DNA of 64,000 nucleotides from Kluyvera sp047971185. Lineage in GTDB: Bacteria > Pseudomonadota > Gammaproteobacteria > Enterobacterales > Enterobacteriaceae. The notes under the pieces were generated by a model. The model searched no databases. It worked only from the letters and a program-made list of their open reading frames with translations, and was not told the origin of the DNA. Made by a program: the position numbers and the translations under genes. The stretch lies in contig NZ_JBKDZH010000032.1 in NCBI RefSeq assembly GCF_047971185.1, positions 62,001 to 126,000 on the forward strand, given 5' to 3'. Positions 26,272-35,501 of this stretch are shown in pieces; within the stretch, counting starts at the first letter, position 1; each line of letters begins with the position of its first letter.

Positions 26272-27714
26272 TTACGGCGCGGTACTGTGAATTTCCGCCA
26301 CCCGTTTGCGTACGCCAAACCAGCCGGCGACCAGCAGAATGGCAATCAGCGGCAGCGAGCCGATGGTGTAGGTGCCGTTCGGATAGTCAAACGCCATCAG
26401 CACCAGCACGCTGAGCAGAAACAGCAGCGTCAGCCAGGAGGTGAACGGCGCGCCCGGCAGCTTAAAGCTAACGTCAGCGGCTTTGCCCTCTTTAATGGCC
26501 TTGCGGAGGCGCAGCTGGCAAATCATGATAAAGCCCCACGACGCGATAATCCCTAGCGACGCGAAGTTCAGGACAATCTCAAACACCTGAGACGGCACCA
26601 GATAGTTGAGGAACACCCCCACCACGTAAACCACCAAAGTGGCCATAATGCCCGCATACGGCACCTGCTGGCGGCTCATTTTGCTCATAAATTTCGGCGC
26701 CGAGCCGCCCATCGCCATCGAGCGCAGGATGCGCCCGGTGCAGTACAGGCCGGAGTTCAGGCTGGAGAGCGCCGCGGTCAACACCACGATATTCATGATA
26801 CTGCCGATGTACGGCACGCCCAGCTTCGAGAAGAAGGTAACGAACGGACTTTGCCCCGCCTGATAGGCGTTCCACGGCAGCAGCAGCACCAGCAGCACCA
26901 CGGAACCGACGTAGAACAGACCGATACGCCAGATCACGCTGTTGATCGCCCGCGGCACCATGGTCTGCGGATCTTTACACTCCCCGGCGGCGGTGCCCAC
27001 CAGCTCAATGGAGGCAAACGCAAACACCACCCCCTGCACCAGCACCAGCGCTGGCAGCAGGCCGTGCGGGAAGAAGCCGCCGTTGTCGGTAATCAGATGG
27101 AAGCCGGTCGCATTGCCGTCCAGCGGTTTACCGCTGCCCAGATAGACGGTACCCACCACGAGGAACACCACGATAGCCAGCACTTTGACCAGCGCAAACC
27201 AGAACTCCATTTCGGCGAACCACTTCACGCCAATCATGTTCATGGTGCCGACCACCGCCAGCGCGCCGAGCGCGAAGACCCACTGCGGGACGTCGCCAAA
27301 CGCGCCCCAGTAGTGCATGTACAGCGCCACCGCGGTGATGTCGACGATGCCGGTCATCGCCCAGTTGATAAAGTACATCCAGCCCGCCACGTAGGCGGCC
27401 TTTTCACCGAGAAATTCACGGGCGTAGGAGACGAAGCTGCCGCTGGAAGGCCGATGCAGCACCAGCTCGCCCAGCGCGCGCAGAATGAAGAACGAGAAAA
27501 TACCGCAAACCAGGTACACCAGCGCCAGCGCCGGCCCCGCCATTTGCAGACGCGCGCCGGCGCCGAGGAACAGGCCGGTACCAATTGCGCCGCCGATGGC
27601 AATCATCTGCACCTGGCGGTTACCCATGGCCTTGTGATACCCCTCTTCGTGGGCGTTCAGCCAGCGTCTTTTCGCCGCGTGTTGCTCCGCGACTTGTGTG
27701 TTTTGTGTTTCCAT
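26272..27714 (-). CDS. ansP: L-asparagine permease
   Basis: 480 residues, about twelve membrane helices, APC amino-acid permease superfamily. It is almost identical in pattern to E. coli AnsP: RRWLNAHEEGYHKAMGNR before the first helix, the IGGAIGTGLFLG substrate motif, and FDYPNGTYTIGSLP near the end. The protein stops at VAEIHSTAP and so lacks the acidic C-terminal tail of roughly 15-20 residues that I remember from E. coli AnsP. It imports asparagine in symport with protons. Confidence 0.95.
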   Translation of the reverse strand: METQNTQVAEQHAAKRRWLNAHEEGYHKAMGNRQVQMIAIGGAIGTGLFLGAGARLQMAGPALALVYLVCGIFSFFILRALGELVLHRPSSGSFVSYAREFLGEKAAYVAGWMYFINWAMTGIVDITAVALYMHYWGAFGDVPQWVFALGALAVVGTMNMIGVKWFAEMEFWFALVKVLAIVVFLVVGTVYLGSGKPLDGNATGFHLITDNGGFFPHGLLPALVLVQGVVFAFASIELVGTAAGECKDPQTMVPRAINSVIWRIGLFYVGSVVLLVLLLPWNAYQAGQSPFVTFFSKLGVPYIGSIMNIVVLTAALSSLNSGLYCTGRILRSMAMGGSAPKFMSKMSRQQVPYAGIMATLVVYVVGVFLNYLVPSQVFEIVLNFASLGIIASWGFIMICQLRLRKAIKEGKAADVSFKLPGAPFTSWLTLLFLLSVLVLMAFDYPNGTYTIGSLPLIAILLVAGWFGVRKRVAEIHSTAP

Positions 27715-28135
27715 TTTCCCTGTTACCTGTCTGAGTTTAGGAAGGCTTCAGGCCGCCGCAAACGGAACGCCAGCCGCGACGACCCACGCGATTTTTCCCG
27801 TCATTCTCTGTAGGGATAAAACCGCCGCGAAGCATCCTACCTGCAATTAATAAGCGGTGCAAAACATACGCGGGGGTTAACCGCCGTCATGGCGCATAAA
27901 GCGGGCGTCACCGGTGGTGAGGAAAGGGATTTTATCTGCCGCTCGCGCAGCACAAAGGGAAGTATCGGGAGAGCAATAAAATAGCGCCCGGTGACGGCGG
28001 AATAATAACTTCCACGCGCTGTAGACTATCTTGATGAAAAAACGCCCCTGGTCAGGAGCGTTTATGCAAGAATAGTCAATCAGCCCAGGAATTAAATCCC
28101 AGCGCCAATTATTTTGCGGAAACAAATATTCCGCG
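27715..28135. other. Intergenic region upstream of ansP with a terminator at 28036-28063
   Basis: No gene was found in these ~420 bases. On the minus strand a hairpin AAACGCTCCTG/CAGGGGCGTTT followed by TTT (28036-28063) ends the membrane-protein gene that stops at 28136. The left part should contain the ansP promoter. No specific operator could be pinned down. Confidence 0.55.
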
Positions 28136-28729
28136 TCAGGAAACCCGACGTGCCGGTAGAATATTGATCGAGGCCATCAGGCAAACAATATAACCAAACA
28201 GTTCGCTGCCCTCTTCCACCATATTCTTGACGATGCGGACATAGCCATCCTGCAAAATAGAATGCCAGAGTATCGACATGCCAAACAGACGCGAAAAGAT
28301 CAGTATTGCCAGCAGCCCGGCGATCATTAATCCATACGACGGCGTGGTGGTATATTCGTCCAACTGCGCCAGCACCCGCTGCGGCTGGCGACAGGCGAAG
28401 TAGATCGTGACCAGGCTTGATGCCAGCGCGAACCACAGCCAGCTGCCGTGGTGGATAAGGTCGAATACCGCATCCAGTTCACGGATGAGCATGGCGAGGA
28501 AAAAACCGGCGATCAGGATATTACACTGCCGTGCTGCGCTATTTTTCCATGCGCGAATCAGGTGAATCACGATAATCGCAAAGAGGATACACTCCTGAAC
28601 GATCTCGGTCATTGAATCTTCCGACAGACCGTTTTGGAATATATTGACATCAACATGCAGGCAAAGTACGACAACCACCACCGCCAGAGCTAAAAATAGC
28701 ACGCGCAAAAATAAGCTAACTAAAATCAT
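28136..28729 (-). CDS. Polytopic inner-membrane protein of unknown function
   Basis: 197 residues from the ATG at 28729; a GTG at 28738 is also possible, and neither has a strong ribosome site. Predicted helices are near residues 1-25, 45-60, 70-85, 97-112, 130-150 and 170-190. A conserved-looking acidic motif MVEEGSELFGY lies near the last helix and ELDAVFD in the middle. It is a single-gene unit with its own terminator. I do not recognise the family. Confidence 0.75.
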   Translation of the reverse strand: MILVSLFLRVLFLALAVVVVVLCLHVDVNIFQNGLSEDSMTEIVQECILFAIIVIHLIRAWKNSAARQCNILIAGFFLAMLIRELDAVFDLIHHGSWLWFALASSLVTIYFACRQPQRVLAQLDEYTTTPSYGLMIAGLLAILIFSRLFGMSILWHSILQDGYVRIVKNMVEEGSELFGYIVCLMASINILPARRVS

Positions 28730-28960
28730 AAAAATCACAGCATTTTATTAAAACTTTATTTTATAGTAAGAATAATCTGGCAACTTATCCATCTGTGCCA
28801 CATAGCCACGCTATTTAGCATTTATTGCGCTAAAGCATCGTGATTATATCTGCGGAATAAACAGGTTAGAGAAATTAATGGGTGAGATGGCTAAGCGCCG
28901 CCTTTAGCACAACATGCAAGCCATTCGGGCGGCGGTAGGGTCAACTGGCGTACGCCGTCT

Positions 28961-29647
28961 TCACGTTGCCTGAGTGTCGTACTGGTAACGGCAAATGGTG
29001 TTGATCCCACGCTCGGGGCTTTTGATGCCGGTATGCAGATACAGGGCCTTCGCTTCGTGTACCCAGAAGCTGCCGCCGGCTCTGGCCTGCGCGTTGAACA
29101 GCGTGGCCTGCGGATACATGGTGCGCAAATTGCCTTTACTGAAGCCAAACCATTTGCGCGACACGTCCCGCAGTTCGCGGGTAGTCAGCAGCCGACCGCC
29201 CTGTCGTGCGCAGCGTTCGCGGGCCTGCGTAAAGTTATCGTCGATCGTCCCGTCGCCGATAAGCCAGGTTGCCACCGTAAAATCGTAACGCTGAGTATTA
29301 CCGGTTTTGCGGTTATGCAGCGTCAACGTCCCTTCCCTTTCGTGCGCCAGCGGCTGTCTTATCATCCGCAGCGTGACGCGCCCTTCCCGGTGTGCGTCAA
29401 TGGCCAGCCAGCGATGGTTGAAACTAAAGTCGACGTCATTGAGATTCAGCGCCTCGTGGTTGCTGCTCATAGTCACGGTGGCACCGGTAAACCCGGCGCT
29501 CAGAATACTGGCCGTGCGAAAACCGGGCGTACTCGGCGCATGAAAGCTAATGCGCTGGAAATAATCGGTCTGCGCCGCTGGCGCTGCCTGCGCGATAAGC
29601 GGCGTTAAGAGGGTGAAAAGGGCCGAAACCCGAATCAGGGTGTGCAT
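28961..29647 (-). CDS. Exported protein with a lectin-like C-terminal module
   Basis: 228 residues with a clear signal peptide (to about AQA-AP). Residues ~28-130 look like an immunoglobulin/all-beta domain. The C-terminal ~95 residues (FTQARERCARQGGRLLTTRELRDV ... GSFWVHEA ... INTICRYQY) have the spacing of a C-type-lectin-like fold with a likely disulfide between the first and last cysteine. Such modules end intimin/invasin-type adhesins, but here the protein is short and apparently free. It lies 114 bases after the outer-membrane operon, on the same strand. The function is unknown. Confidence 0.72.
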   Translation of the reverse strand: MHTLIRVSALFTLLTPLIAQAAPAAQTDYFQRISFHAPSTPGFRTASILSAGFTGATVTMSSNHEALNLNDVDFSFNHRWLAIDAHREGRVTLRMIRQPLAHEREGTLTLHNRKTGNTQRYDFTVATWLIGDGTIDDNFTQARERCARQGGRLLTTRELRDVSRKWFGFSKGNLRTMYPQATLFNAQARAGGSFWVHEAKALYLHTGIKSPERGINTICRYQYDTQAT

Positions 29648-29761
29648 CTGCGTCCTTTCCTTTGTCGCGGATGGTAAGGTGATAAAAAGAATAATCTGAC
29701 CATCTGATAAATAAAGGCAATTTACACACCCTGACGGTAAAACGCGGCGTTTATCGCGACA

Positions 29762-30868
29762 TTACTTCTGAATCCGCTCCAGCTGCACTTTATCAGCCGC
29801 CTGCGCTTTATCGGCAAGCCCCTGAAACTGGGTCGGACCATAGTAGGATTCGGGGGACGGCAGCCGCTGCATATCGTCGCCGGGATAAATTTGTAGCGCC
29901 CCCAGACGCGACAGCTGATACCCCGCCACCACCTTCGGCATCGTCAGCATATACGGCGCGGTTTTTTCATAAGAAACCGGCGTAGGCAGGCGATTATTGT
30001 CCAGATTGTAGTTGCGCTTCAGCACCAGGAACTTATCCGGCACCCGGCGCTTGCTGTTCCACCAGTCGCCGTCGAGCTGGTGAAATTTCTGCTCCGTTTC
30101 ACTTTTTGTCGCCACTTCCAGCGCCAGCAGCACGCGGTGCAGCTCGTCGGTGATAGCGGCGTTGAACGCCTCCACGGAGTGGGCCTTGCCCTGCAATATC
30201 ACCGTTATCGCGATCCGCGCGCCCAGCAGATTGGAGTAGAGATCTTCCGGTGAAAATGCCGAAATTTCCTCCGAAAAGCCCGGGACGGACTGAAAACCGT
30301 ACCACTGGGCAATTTCATGCCACTGGGCCAGTTCAAAGGCCAGATGCCCGGAAAGCCACGCCGCCAGCGTGTAGCGCTGGGCCATCGCGGCAGGCGGCGT
30401 AAATGCGTTCAGCTGTAAGCGACGCACGCCCAGCTCGTTGCTGTAAAAATAGCGCCAGCGTTGGCCCAGCTTCGGGTAGATCTGGCTGAAGATGAAAAAG
30501 GTGTTGTCCGCCGTATCGCGCACGTGGGCAATATCAATAAATCCGCCGCGATGGGTATAAACCAGCCCATCCTGTTCATCGCTGATCCCGAGCAGGTTTT
30601 TCACCGCCCCCAGCGCGCTATCGTTGTAGCGATGATGACCCAGCGTGTCTAGCGTCAGCACGTTGCCAATCTGGTAAAAAGGCACCGGTACGCCCACGGC
30701 CCGGACATGCAGGTCATGGCCAAAGGCGCAGCAGGGGCGCAGCGATTCCGGCGGCGATAGGTGCGCGGCCACCGGCGCGATTTTCCCCGCTCGCTGGACG
30801 GGAAAGACCGCGTCACGGGCCTGTACGCCGGTGGCCACAAGGGTTAGCAGCAATAGCCATTTCACCAT
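29762..30868 (-). CDS. Exported DUF4056-type protein
   Basis: 368 residues with a signal peptide (to about Ala17). The mature protein has two adjacent cysteines (PCCAFG), a histidine/glutamate-rich region (HLAFELAQWHEIAQWYG) that looks like part of a metal site, and a proline-rich C-terminus. Size and pattern fit the DUF4056 family, whose role is unknown. The ATG shares a base with the stop of the preceding barrel gene (TGATG), so it is the fourth gene of a coupled operon. It may be the soluble or lipid-facing partner of these barrels. Confidence 0.78.
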   Translation of the reverse strand: MVKWLLLLTLVATGVQARDAVFPVQRAGKIAPVAAHLSPPESLRPCCAFGHDLHVRAVGVPVPFYQIGNVLTLDTLGHHRYNDSALGAVKNLLGISDEQDGLVYTHRGGFIDIAHVRDTADNTFFIFSQIYPKLGQRWRYFYSNELGVRRLQLNAFTPPAAMAQRYTLAAWLSGHLAFELAQWHEIAQWYGFQSVPGFSEEISAFSPEDLYSNLLGARIAITVILQGKAHSVEAFNAAITDELHRVLLALEVATKSETEQKFHQLDGDWWNSKRRVPDKFLVLKRNYNLDNNRLPTPVSYEKTAPYMLTMPKVVAGYQLSRLGALQIYPGDDMQRLPSPESYYGPTQFQGLADKAQAADKVQLERIQK

Positions 30869-31998
30869 CAGAATGCCTCCGCCACCTGGAAATAAAACCC
30901 GGCGCTCTCTTTACCAAAACCCAAATCCAATCGAATATTCATGGCCGGTTTAACCTCAAAACGGTAGCCCACGCCCGATGTGGGCAGCAGTGGATGATGG
31001 CCCAGATCGCTGACGTCGCTGCCCAGCGCGCCAGCCCCCAGCCACAGGACGTAGCCGTGACGCCAGTTCATCTTGCGTCGATATTCCACCTGCCCGCTGA
31101 CCACGTCGTTATCGCGATAGCGCCCCTGATAATAGCCGCGCAGTCGGCGATCGTCGCCGGCCATCGACAGCATATCCCAGGGAACGTCGCCGCGGGTGAA
31201 GCGCCCCCAGAGATCGAACGCCAGCACCGCTTTTTCATTCAGCAGGTGATAGTAGTTATATTGCAGCTCGGTAGCGGTAAAGTGGCTGTCTGAGCCGACG
31301 GAAGGATCGAACCAGGTGTACTCGGCTTTAAAAAACTGCCCGTGCTCCGGGCGGGTCACCACGTCACGCGAGTCATAGTTCAGGCTGAGCGTCGCCCCCG
31401 AGGAGAGCGGCGAGGTCGACGCGCCGTAGCGGGAGAATCGATCGCCCGCATACGGTGAGTCGACGCTGGCCTGCAGGGAGGAGAAATCCCACCCGGCTCC
31501 CAGATAGAGGCTGTCGGCCACTTCGCGCATCAGCACCGGACGCAGGCGTACTGAATTATTGGTGTAGTCCTGCGCGCTCCCCTGCGCCGCATCATAACCG
31601 ATTCCCCAGAAGCCCGTTGGCACTTTGGTTATCGAGCCGTCAACAAACAGTCGCCAGCGGTCGTCGGTAAAAAAAGTGTAGTTATTTACCCCCAGCCCCA
31701 GCGCGCCGCTGGCGCTGATGAAACCGGTAAAGGAAAGCGAGGAGTTCTGCGTGCTGCGATCGTGAGGATCGACGCGGTACAGCCCGGCGACGGCCATTCC
31801 CAGCCCCAGCTTCAGCTCAGGAGTATAAAAAGGCCCCGGTAGCACGCTCCAGTTGATGCCTTTGGCGGGATCGTACTGGTTATCCGCACCCAGCGATAAA
31901 AGCAATTCATCTACCGATTTCTGGTCGAGCGATACCGCCGCTGATGGCAGGGCCATCAGCATCAGCGTGCTGGTCAGCAACAGGCGGCCGCAGTCCAT
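30868..31998 (-). CDS. POTRA-less BamA/TamA-like outer-membrane protein (copy B)
   Basis: 376 residues with a signal peptide (to about SAAVS). After a short N-terminal segment of about 40 residues the protein is a beta-barrel of the Omp85 surface-antigen type. It has the DSRDVVTRPEHGQFF strand and the RRLRGYYQGRYRDN segment that equals the VRGF/Y loop-6 motif of BamA. There is no room for POTRA domains, and the chain ends in phenylalanine. It is third in the operon, coupled by TGATG on both sides. Confidence 0.85.
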   Translation of the reverse strand: MDCGRLLLTSTLMLMALPSAAVSLDQKSVDELLLSLGADNQYDPAKGINWSVLPGPFYTPELKLGLGMAVAGLYRVDPHDRSTQNSSLSFTGFISASGALGLGVNNYTFFTDDRWRLFVDGSITKVPTGFWGIGYDAAQGSAQDYTNNSVRLRPVLMREVADSLYLGAGWDFSSLQASVDSPYAGDRFSRYGASTSPLSSGATLSLNYDSRDVVTRPEHGQFFKAEYTWFDPSVGSDSHFTATELQYNYYHLLNEKAVLAFDLWGRFTRGDVPWDMLSMAGDDRRLRGYYQGRYRDNDVVSGQVEYRRKMNWRHGYVLWLGAGALGSDVSDLGHHPLLPTSGVGYRFEVKPAMNIRLDLGFGKESAGFYFQVAEAF

Positions 31999-32936
31999 CA
32001 GAAGCGATATTCACCGGCAATGAAAAAGCTGTTGCGCTGGTTAAACCCAATCTCGGTCAGGAGATTAAAGCGCGGCGTAATTTCATACTGCGTACCGATC
32101 AACATATTCCACGGCGAGGTCAGGCGCTGCTTTACCGCAAACCGCCCATCGCCATTCTGGTTTACCGCATTAATCAACGGCTGAAGCGTAGCGGGCATCT
32201 TCAGGTCTTCCAGGCTGCCTTTAAACTCCTGCTGCACATTCTGATACATGCTGCCCAGCCAGACGCTCAGGTGCGATGGACCTGCTGGCCCCTCGAAGCT
32301 GAAGCGATAGCCCACGCGGGGAGAGACCGTCAGCGCCGAGATTTTGCCGTCCAGAATGTCGAAATCGGTGCGCGTATAGTTGGTATCCACCAGCGCAAAC
32401 CAGTTCTGGTAGCCTCCGGCCAGGGTAATGCCGGTTCCCCAGGTGGTGCCTTTGAAATCCAGGGTAAAGTCGATATTCTGTAGCTGCCCGCTCTCGTACA
32501 GCCGATGCACGGATCCGGCGATAACGCGATCCAGACCGCGGTAGAGCGATGGATCCGCATTGACGGAGACGTTCGATACCGACGAGCCGCGAGAATGCCC
32601 CACCAGCCCGTACACGTTGAGAAATGGGAATACCCACATATCCAGGCGCAGCGTTTCGGTTTTGCTTTGCTCACGCGTGTGTCCGGCGTCGATATCAAAC
32701 ATATCTACCGGAATAGGATGGTTGCCTAATGCCAGACCGGAGAAGCTGATGCTCTGAACGTCAATGTTCTGGCGCATATTCATATAGTTGACGTTGACGC
32801 CAAACGGTAGCGGAATGGCATACCCGCGCGCCCGCGCCTCGTCGCCCCAGATGGGAAAAGTGCTGTGCTCGGTCTCGGCTGCGGCGGCCATGCCGGAGAA
32901 CAACAGTAACGGCACCACGGTATATAGGCATCTCAT
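31998..32936 (-). CDS. Outer-membrane beta-barrel protein of unknown function
   Basis: 312 residues from the ATG at 32936, which begins the signal peptide (MRCLYT to about AAAAE). A start at 32951 adds five polar residues and lacks a ribosome site. The mature part shows beta-strand alternation with many Tyr/Trp/Phe girdle residues and ends in GEYRF, the C-terminal outer-membrane sorting pattern. It is not of Omp85 type and I do not recognise its family. It is encoded between two POTRA-less Omp85 genes, so the three barrels are made together. Confidence 0.75.
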   Translation of the reverse strand: MRCLYTVVPLLLFSGMAAAAETEHSTFPIWGDEARARGYAIPLPFGVNVNYMNMRQNIDVQSISFSGLALGNHPIPVDMFDIDAGHTREQSKTETLRLDMWVFPFLNVYGLVGHSRGSSVSNVSVNADPSLYRGLDRVIAGSVHRLYESGQLQNIDFTLDFKGTTWGTGITLAGGYQNWFALVDTNYTRTDFDILDGKISALTVSPRVGYRFSFEGPAGPSHLSVWLGSMYQNVQQEFKGSLEDLKMPATLQPLINAVNQNGDGRFAVKQRLTSPWNMLIGTQYEITPRFNLLTEIGFNQRNSFFIAGEYRF

Positions 32937-32965
32937 CGTTTCTTTTCCCATGCGTTCAAGCCCGT

Positions 32966-34093
32966 TTACAGCCCCGAGCCCACGTTGAAATAGACGGCCT
33001 GTTCATTGTCGCTAAAGGCCACATCTATGCCGGTGCGTAAACCATATTCACGCGCAATCAGATAGCGGAACCCGGTGCCCCACGCCACTTCGGCGCTACG
33101 GTACAGATCCGCGCGGCTGTCAGCCGCGCTGCCTGCGCCGATAAACCCCTGCACTATCCAGCGCGGCGTAACCTGCCAGGCAAGCTGCGTCTGGACGGTG
33201 CTAACTTCATCGCCCTGATAGCGATAGCGGGAGATACCGCGCAGCGCGATATAGGGCCGCGCCATCGGCGGCAAATGGTTATCCTGATGCGACAGCGTTT
33301 GATAATTCCCCGCCAGAGAGAGCGTCCAGGTTTGGCTAAGCGGGATGAAAAATTTGCCGTCCAGCGTCAGCAGGTCATAGCGGTAGTCGCCGCCCAGCGC
33401 GCTGCCGTAAAATTGATACTCACCGCTTAGCGAGATGCCCTCCGACGGCCAGAAGAAGTTATTAGTGGTGTCATATTCCGCCACCACGCCAAAGCTCGAG
33501 GAAACACTGCTGTCCCCCAGCACTCGCCGCCAGGCGCGATCGATCAGCGGATTATTTTTGGCGGAGATATCCATTCGGGCCCAGAACTGCGACGCGCCGA
33601 GAAACAGCGGCGTATCGCCAGGACGAAACAGCAGTTTTTGCATCCCGCCGTAGCCCTGAGTGGCGGTATTAACCGCCCGGTTATGGCCAAACCCCGCCAC
33701 GTCGCCGGTATAAATATCCAGATTAATATCGGCATATCCGCCGGCGACAAGGTAGCGAATATGGTCGTCCTGCCAGGTGCGTCGGTGCCCGCCGCCGACA
33801 AACCAGCTGCCGTTTTCCGTACCGCCGCCGCCAAAGGCGCTTATCGCCGGAGGGGTATAGCGGCCGTTAGCCACCTTCCCCTTACCGTGTAAAAACAGGC
33901 CGAATAGCCCACCGCCGTAGCCGATAGCCGGTTCGGTAATCACCACGGGGACGGGAAGAAAACCGTAGGGGTTATCCTGCAGGTAGCGGCTCATGTCGAG
34001 CATGCCATCTTCAGGATCGAAAAGAGTGGAGGCTTCGACCGGGCAAAGTGCCAAAGATAATAGCAATATCATCCACCGCCGCAGTCGCGCCAT
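32966..34093 (-). CDS. POTRA-less BamA/TamA-like outer-membrane protein (copy A)
   Basis: 375 residues from the ATG at 34093, preceded by GGGTG at six bases. Longer starts up to 34156 add a non-signal segment. A signal peptide ends at about VEA-STL. The N-terminal part (FLPVPVVITEPAIGYGGGLFGLFLHGK) is typical of D15/Omp85 barrels, with DTTNNFFWPSEGISLSGEYQFYG and ALRGISRYRYQGDE as the motif-bearing strands, and the last residues are NVGSGL. It is the first gene of the operon and differs in sequence from copy B. Confidence 0.85.
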   Translation of the reverse strand: MARLRRWMILLLSLALCPVEASTLFDPEDGMLDMSRYLQDNPYGFLPVPVVITEPAIGYGGGLFGLFLHGKGKVANGRYTPPAISAFGGGGTENGSWFVGGGHRRTWQDDHIRYLVAGGYADINLDIYTGDVAGFGHNRAVNTATQGYGGMQKLLFRPGDTPLFLGASQFWARMDISAKNNPLIDRAWRRVLGDSSVSSSFGVVAEYDTTNNFFWPSEGISLSGEYQFYGSALGGDYRYDLLTLDGKFFIPLSQTWTLSLAGNYQTLSHQDNHLPPMARPYIALRGISRYRYQGDEVSTVQTQLAWQVTPRWIVQGFIGAGSAADSRADLYRSAEVAWGTGFRYLIAREYGLRTGIDVAFSDNEQAVYFNVGSGL

Positions 34094-34406
34094 CAGCATC
34101 ACCCAGAATACGTAATTATTGTTATTTATCAGCGCGAAACGCCGTCTGTGCCCCAAGCTCTTTTGAGCTTAGACCAGACTTTGGTTAATTCAAGCTGGCC
34201 CGAACATCAACGGCGCTGACTCCCCTCAGCCAATTATTCGTGCGCGATTGGCGGCGGGTCACTAGGCTAACAGGATGATAATTTTTTTGTAGTCATTTTA
34301 TATTTATTATTGAATTTATAAGGAAATCAAAAGTTAGCGATTGCGCCAGGACCTGTTTATATTTATACAATCCAATAAATACCGCTGCATCGATTGAGTA
34401 AGGAAA
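34094..34406. promoter_or_regulatory. Divergent promoter region of barrel operon and cyclase gene
   Basis: About 310 bases between the minus-strand outer-membrane operon and the plus-strand diguanylate cyclase. The right half is AT-rich and presumably holds both promoters. No terminator, repeat or known operator is visible. Confidence 0.45.
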
Positions 34407-35501
34407 ATGATGAAGACGCTTACTGGGAATAAGCAAAATCTCGATATTGTCAACTCATGGGGCTATATCTGGTTTCTCACGCTAAACATCGTTTTCTGTC
34501 TGTGGCTGCTGCTCGGTAATCTGCTCAACGCCGTCAATTTTATCTACAGCGATACGCTCAACGCACTGTGTCTGGTGACGGTATGCTTCTCACTGATCGG
34601 TCTATTGCTGCGATATGCCATCAAGCGGGAGCAAATTGCGAGGATGCTCCCGGTACAGGTGCTGATTTTAGGCCTGCTGTGGGCCGGGCTGTTTTTCCTG
34701 ATGGTGAAGCACTATAACACCCCGGCGCTGTCGCTTTCGCTGCTGATCATTATCCTGCTTCCGGCCACCATCTCCTTCTATATTTCCGGCAGGCTGCTGC
34801 TGCTCTTCAGCGCGCCCATCGCCGGCTCGATGTTGTTGAGCGAGCTGGCAGCATTTGAGAAATTCCATTTTCTGCAAATTTCCGGCTCCATTATTATTTT
34901 TTTGGTGGTGATCACCGCACGCTACATTCTGCTGGAATGGTATCTGCGTACCCAAAAAAGCGAATACGCGAAAAACATGTTAATTAAAAAGCTTACGCGT
35001 CTGGCGCACCGTGATGCATTAACCGGGTTGTTTAATAAGGGCAGCCTGGCGCCCCATTTTGCCGACAATACCCGGCTGATCGCCCTCTCCGGAGACAAGC
35101 TATTTATGATCATCATGGATATCGATTTTTTCAAACAATACAACGATCTGTACGGGCATGTCGCGGGCGATACCTGCCTGGTCAGCGCCGCCCAGTGCAT
35201 TACCCATTCCTTACGCCAGTCGTCGGATACCGCCTTTCGCTTCGGGGGGGAAGAGTTTGTGATTCTGACCCGCTGCCATCAGTTAGAGGATGCGGTGAAC
35301 ATTGCCGAACGCATTCGTAAGAGCATTGCTGCGGCGAACATCCCGCACAAGGGGTCACAAATATCGGCCTATCTGACCGCCAGCTTCGGCGTCGCGCCGT
35401 GGAGAGAACGGGACTCCCTGGAGGCATTAGCGGAAAAAGCGGATAAAGAACTGTATAAGGCTAAGCAGGCCGGGCGCAACCGCGTGTCATTTGCCCGTTA
35501 A
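34407..35501 (+). CDS. Membrane diguanylate cyclase (GGDEF)
   Basis: 364 residues. The first ~185 residues hold about six membrane helices and form a sensory part I cannot assign to a named MASE type. The GGDEF domain (about 205-362) has DALTGLFNK, MDIDFFKQYND and the catalytic RFGGEEF near residues 279-285. The product-inhibition site that normally reads R-x-x-D five residues upstream is Q-S-S-D here, so feedback inhibition by cyclic-di-GMP may be missing. The gene overlaps the convergent gene by four bases. Raised cyclic-di-GMP would favour the Bap adhesin encoded nearby. Confidence 0.92.
   Translation: MMKTLTGNKQNLDIVNSWGYIWFLTLNIVFCLWLLLGNLLNAVNFIYSDTLNALCLVTVCFSLIGLLLRYAIKREQIARMLPVQVLILGLLWAGLFFLMVKHYNTPALSLSLLIIILLPATISFYISGRLLLLFSAPIAGSMLLSELAAFEKFHFLQISGSIIIFLVVITARYILLEWYLRTQKSEYAKNMLIKKLTRLAHRDALTGLFNKGSLAPHFADNTRLIALSGDKLFMIIMDIDFFKQYNDLYGHVAGDTCLVSAAQCITHSLRQSSDTAFRFGGEEFVILTRCHQLEDAVNIAERIRKSIAAANIPHKGSQISAYLTASFGVAPWRERDSLEALAEKADKELYKAKQAGRNRVSFAR

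Noticed and set aside
26851..27813. 320-codon plus-strand frame opposite ansP
   Set aside because: Antisense shadow of a well-identified permease gene.
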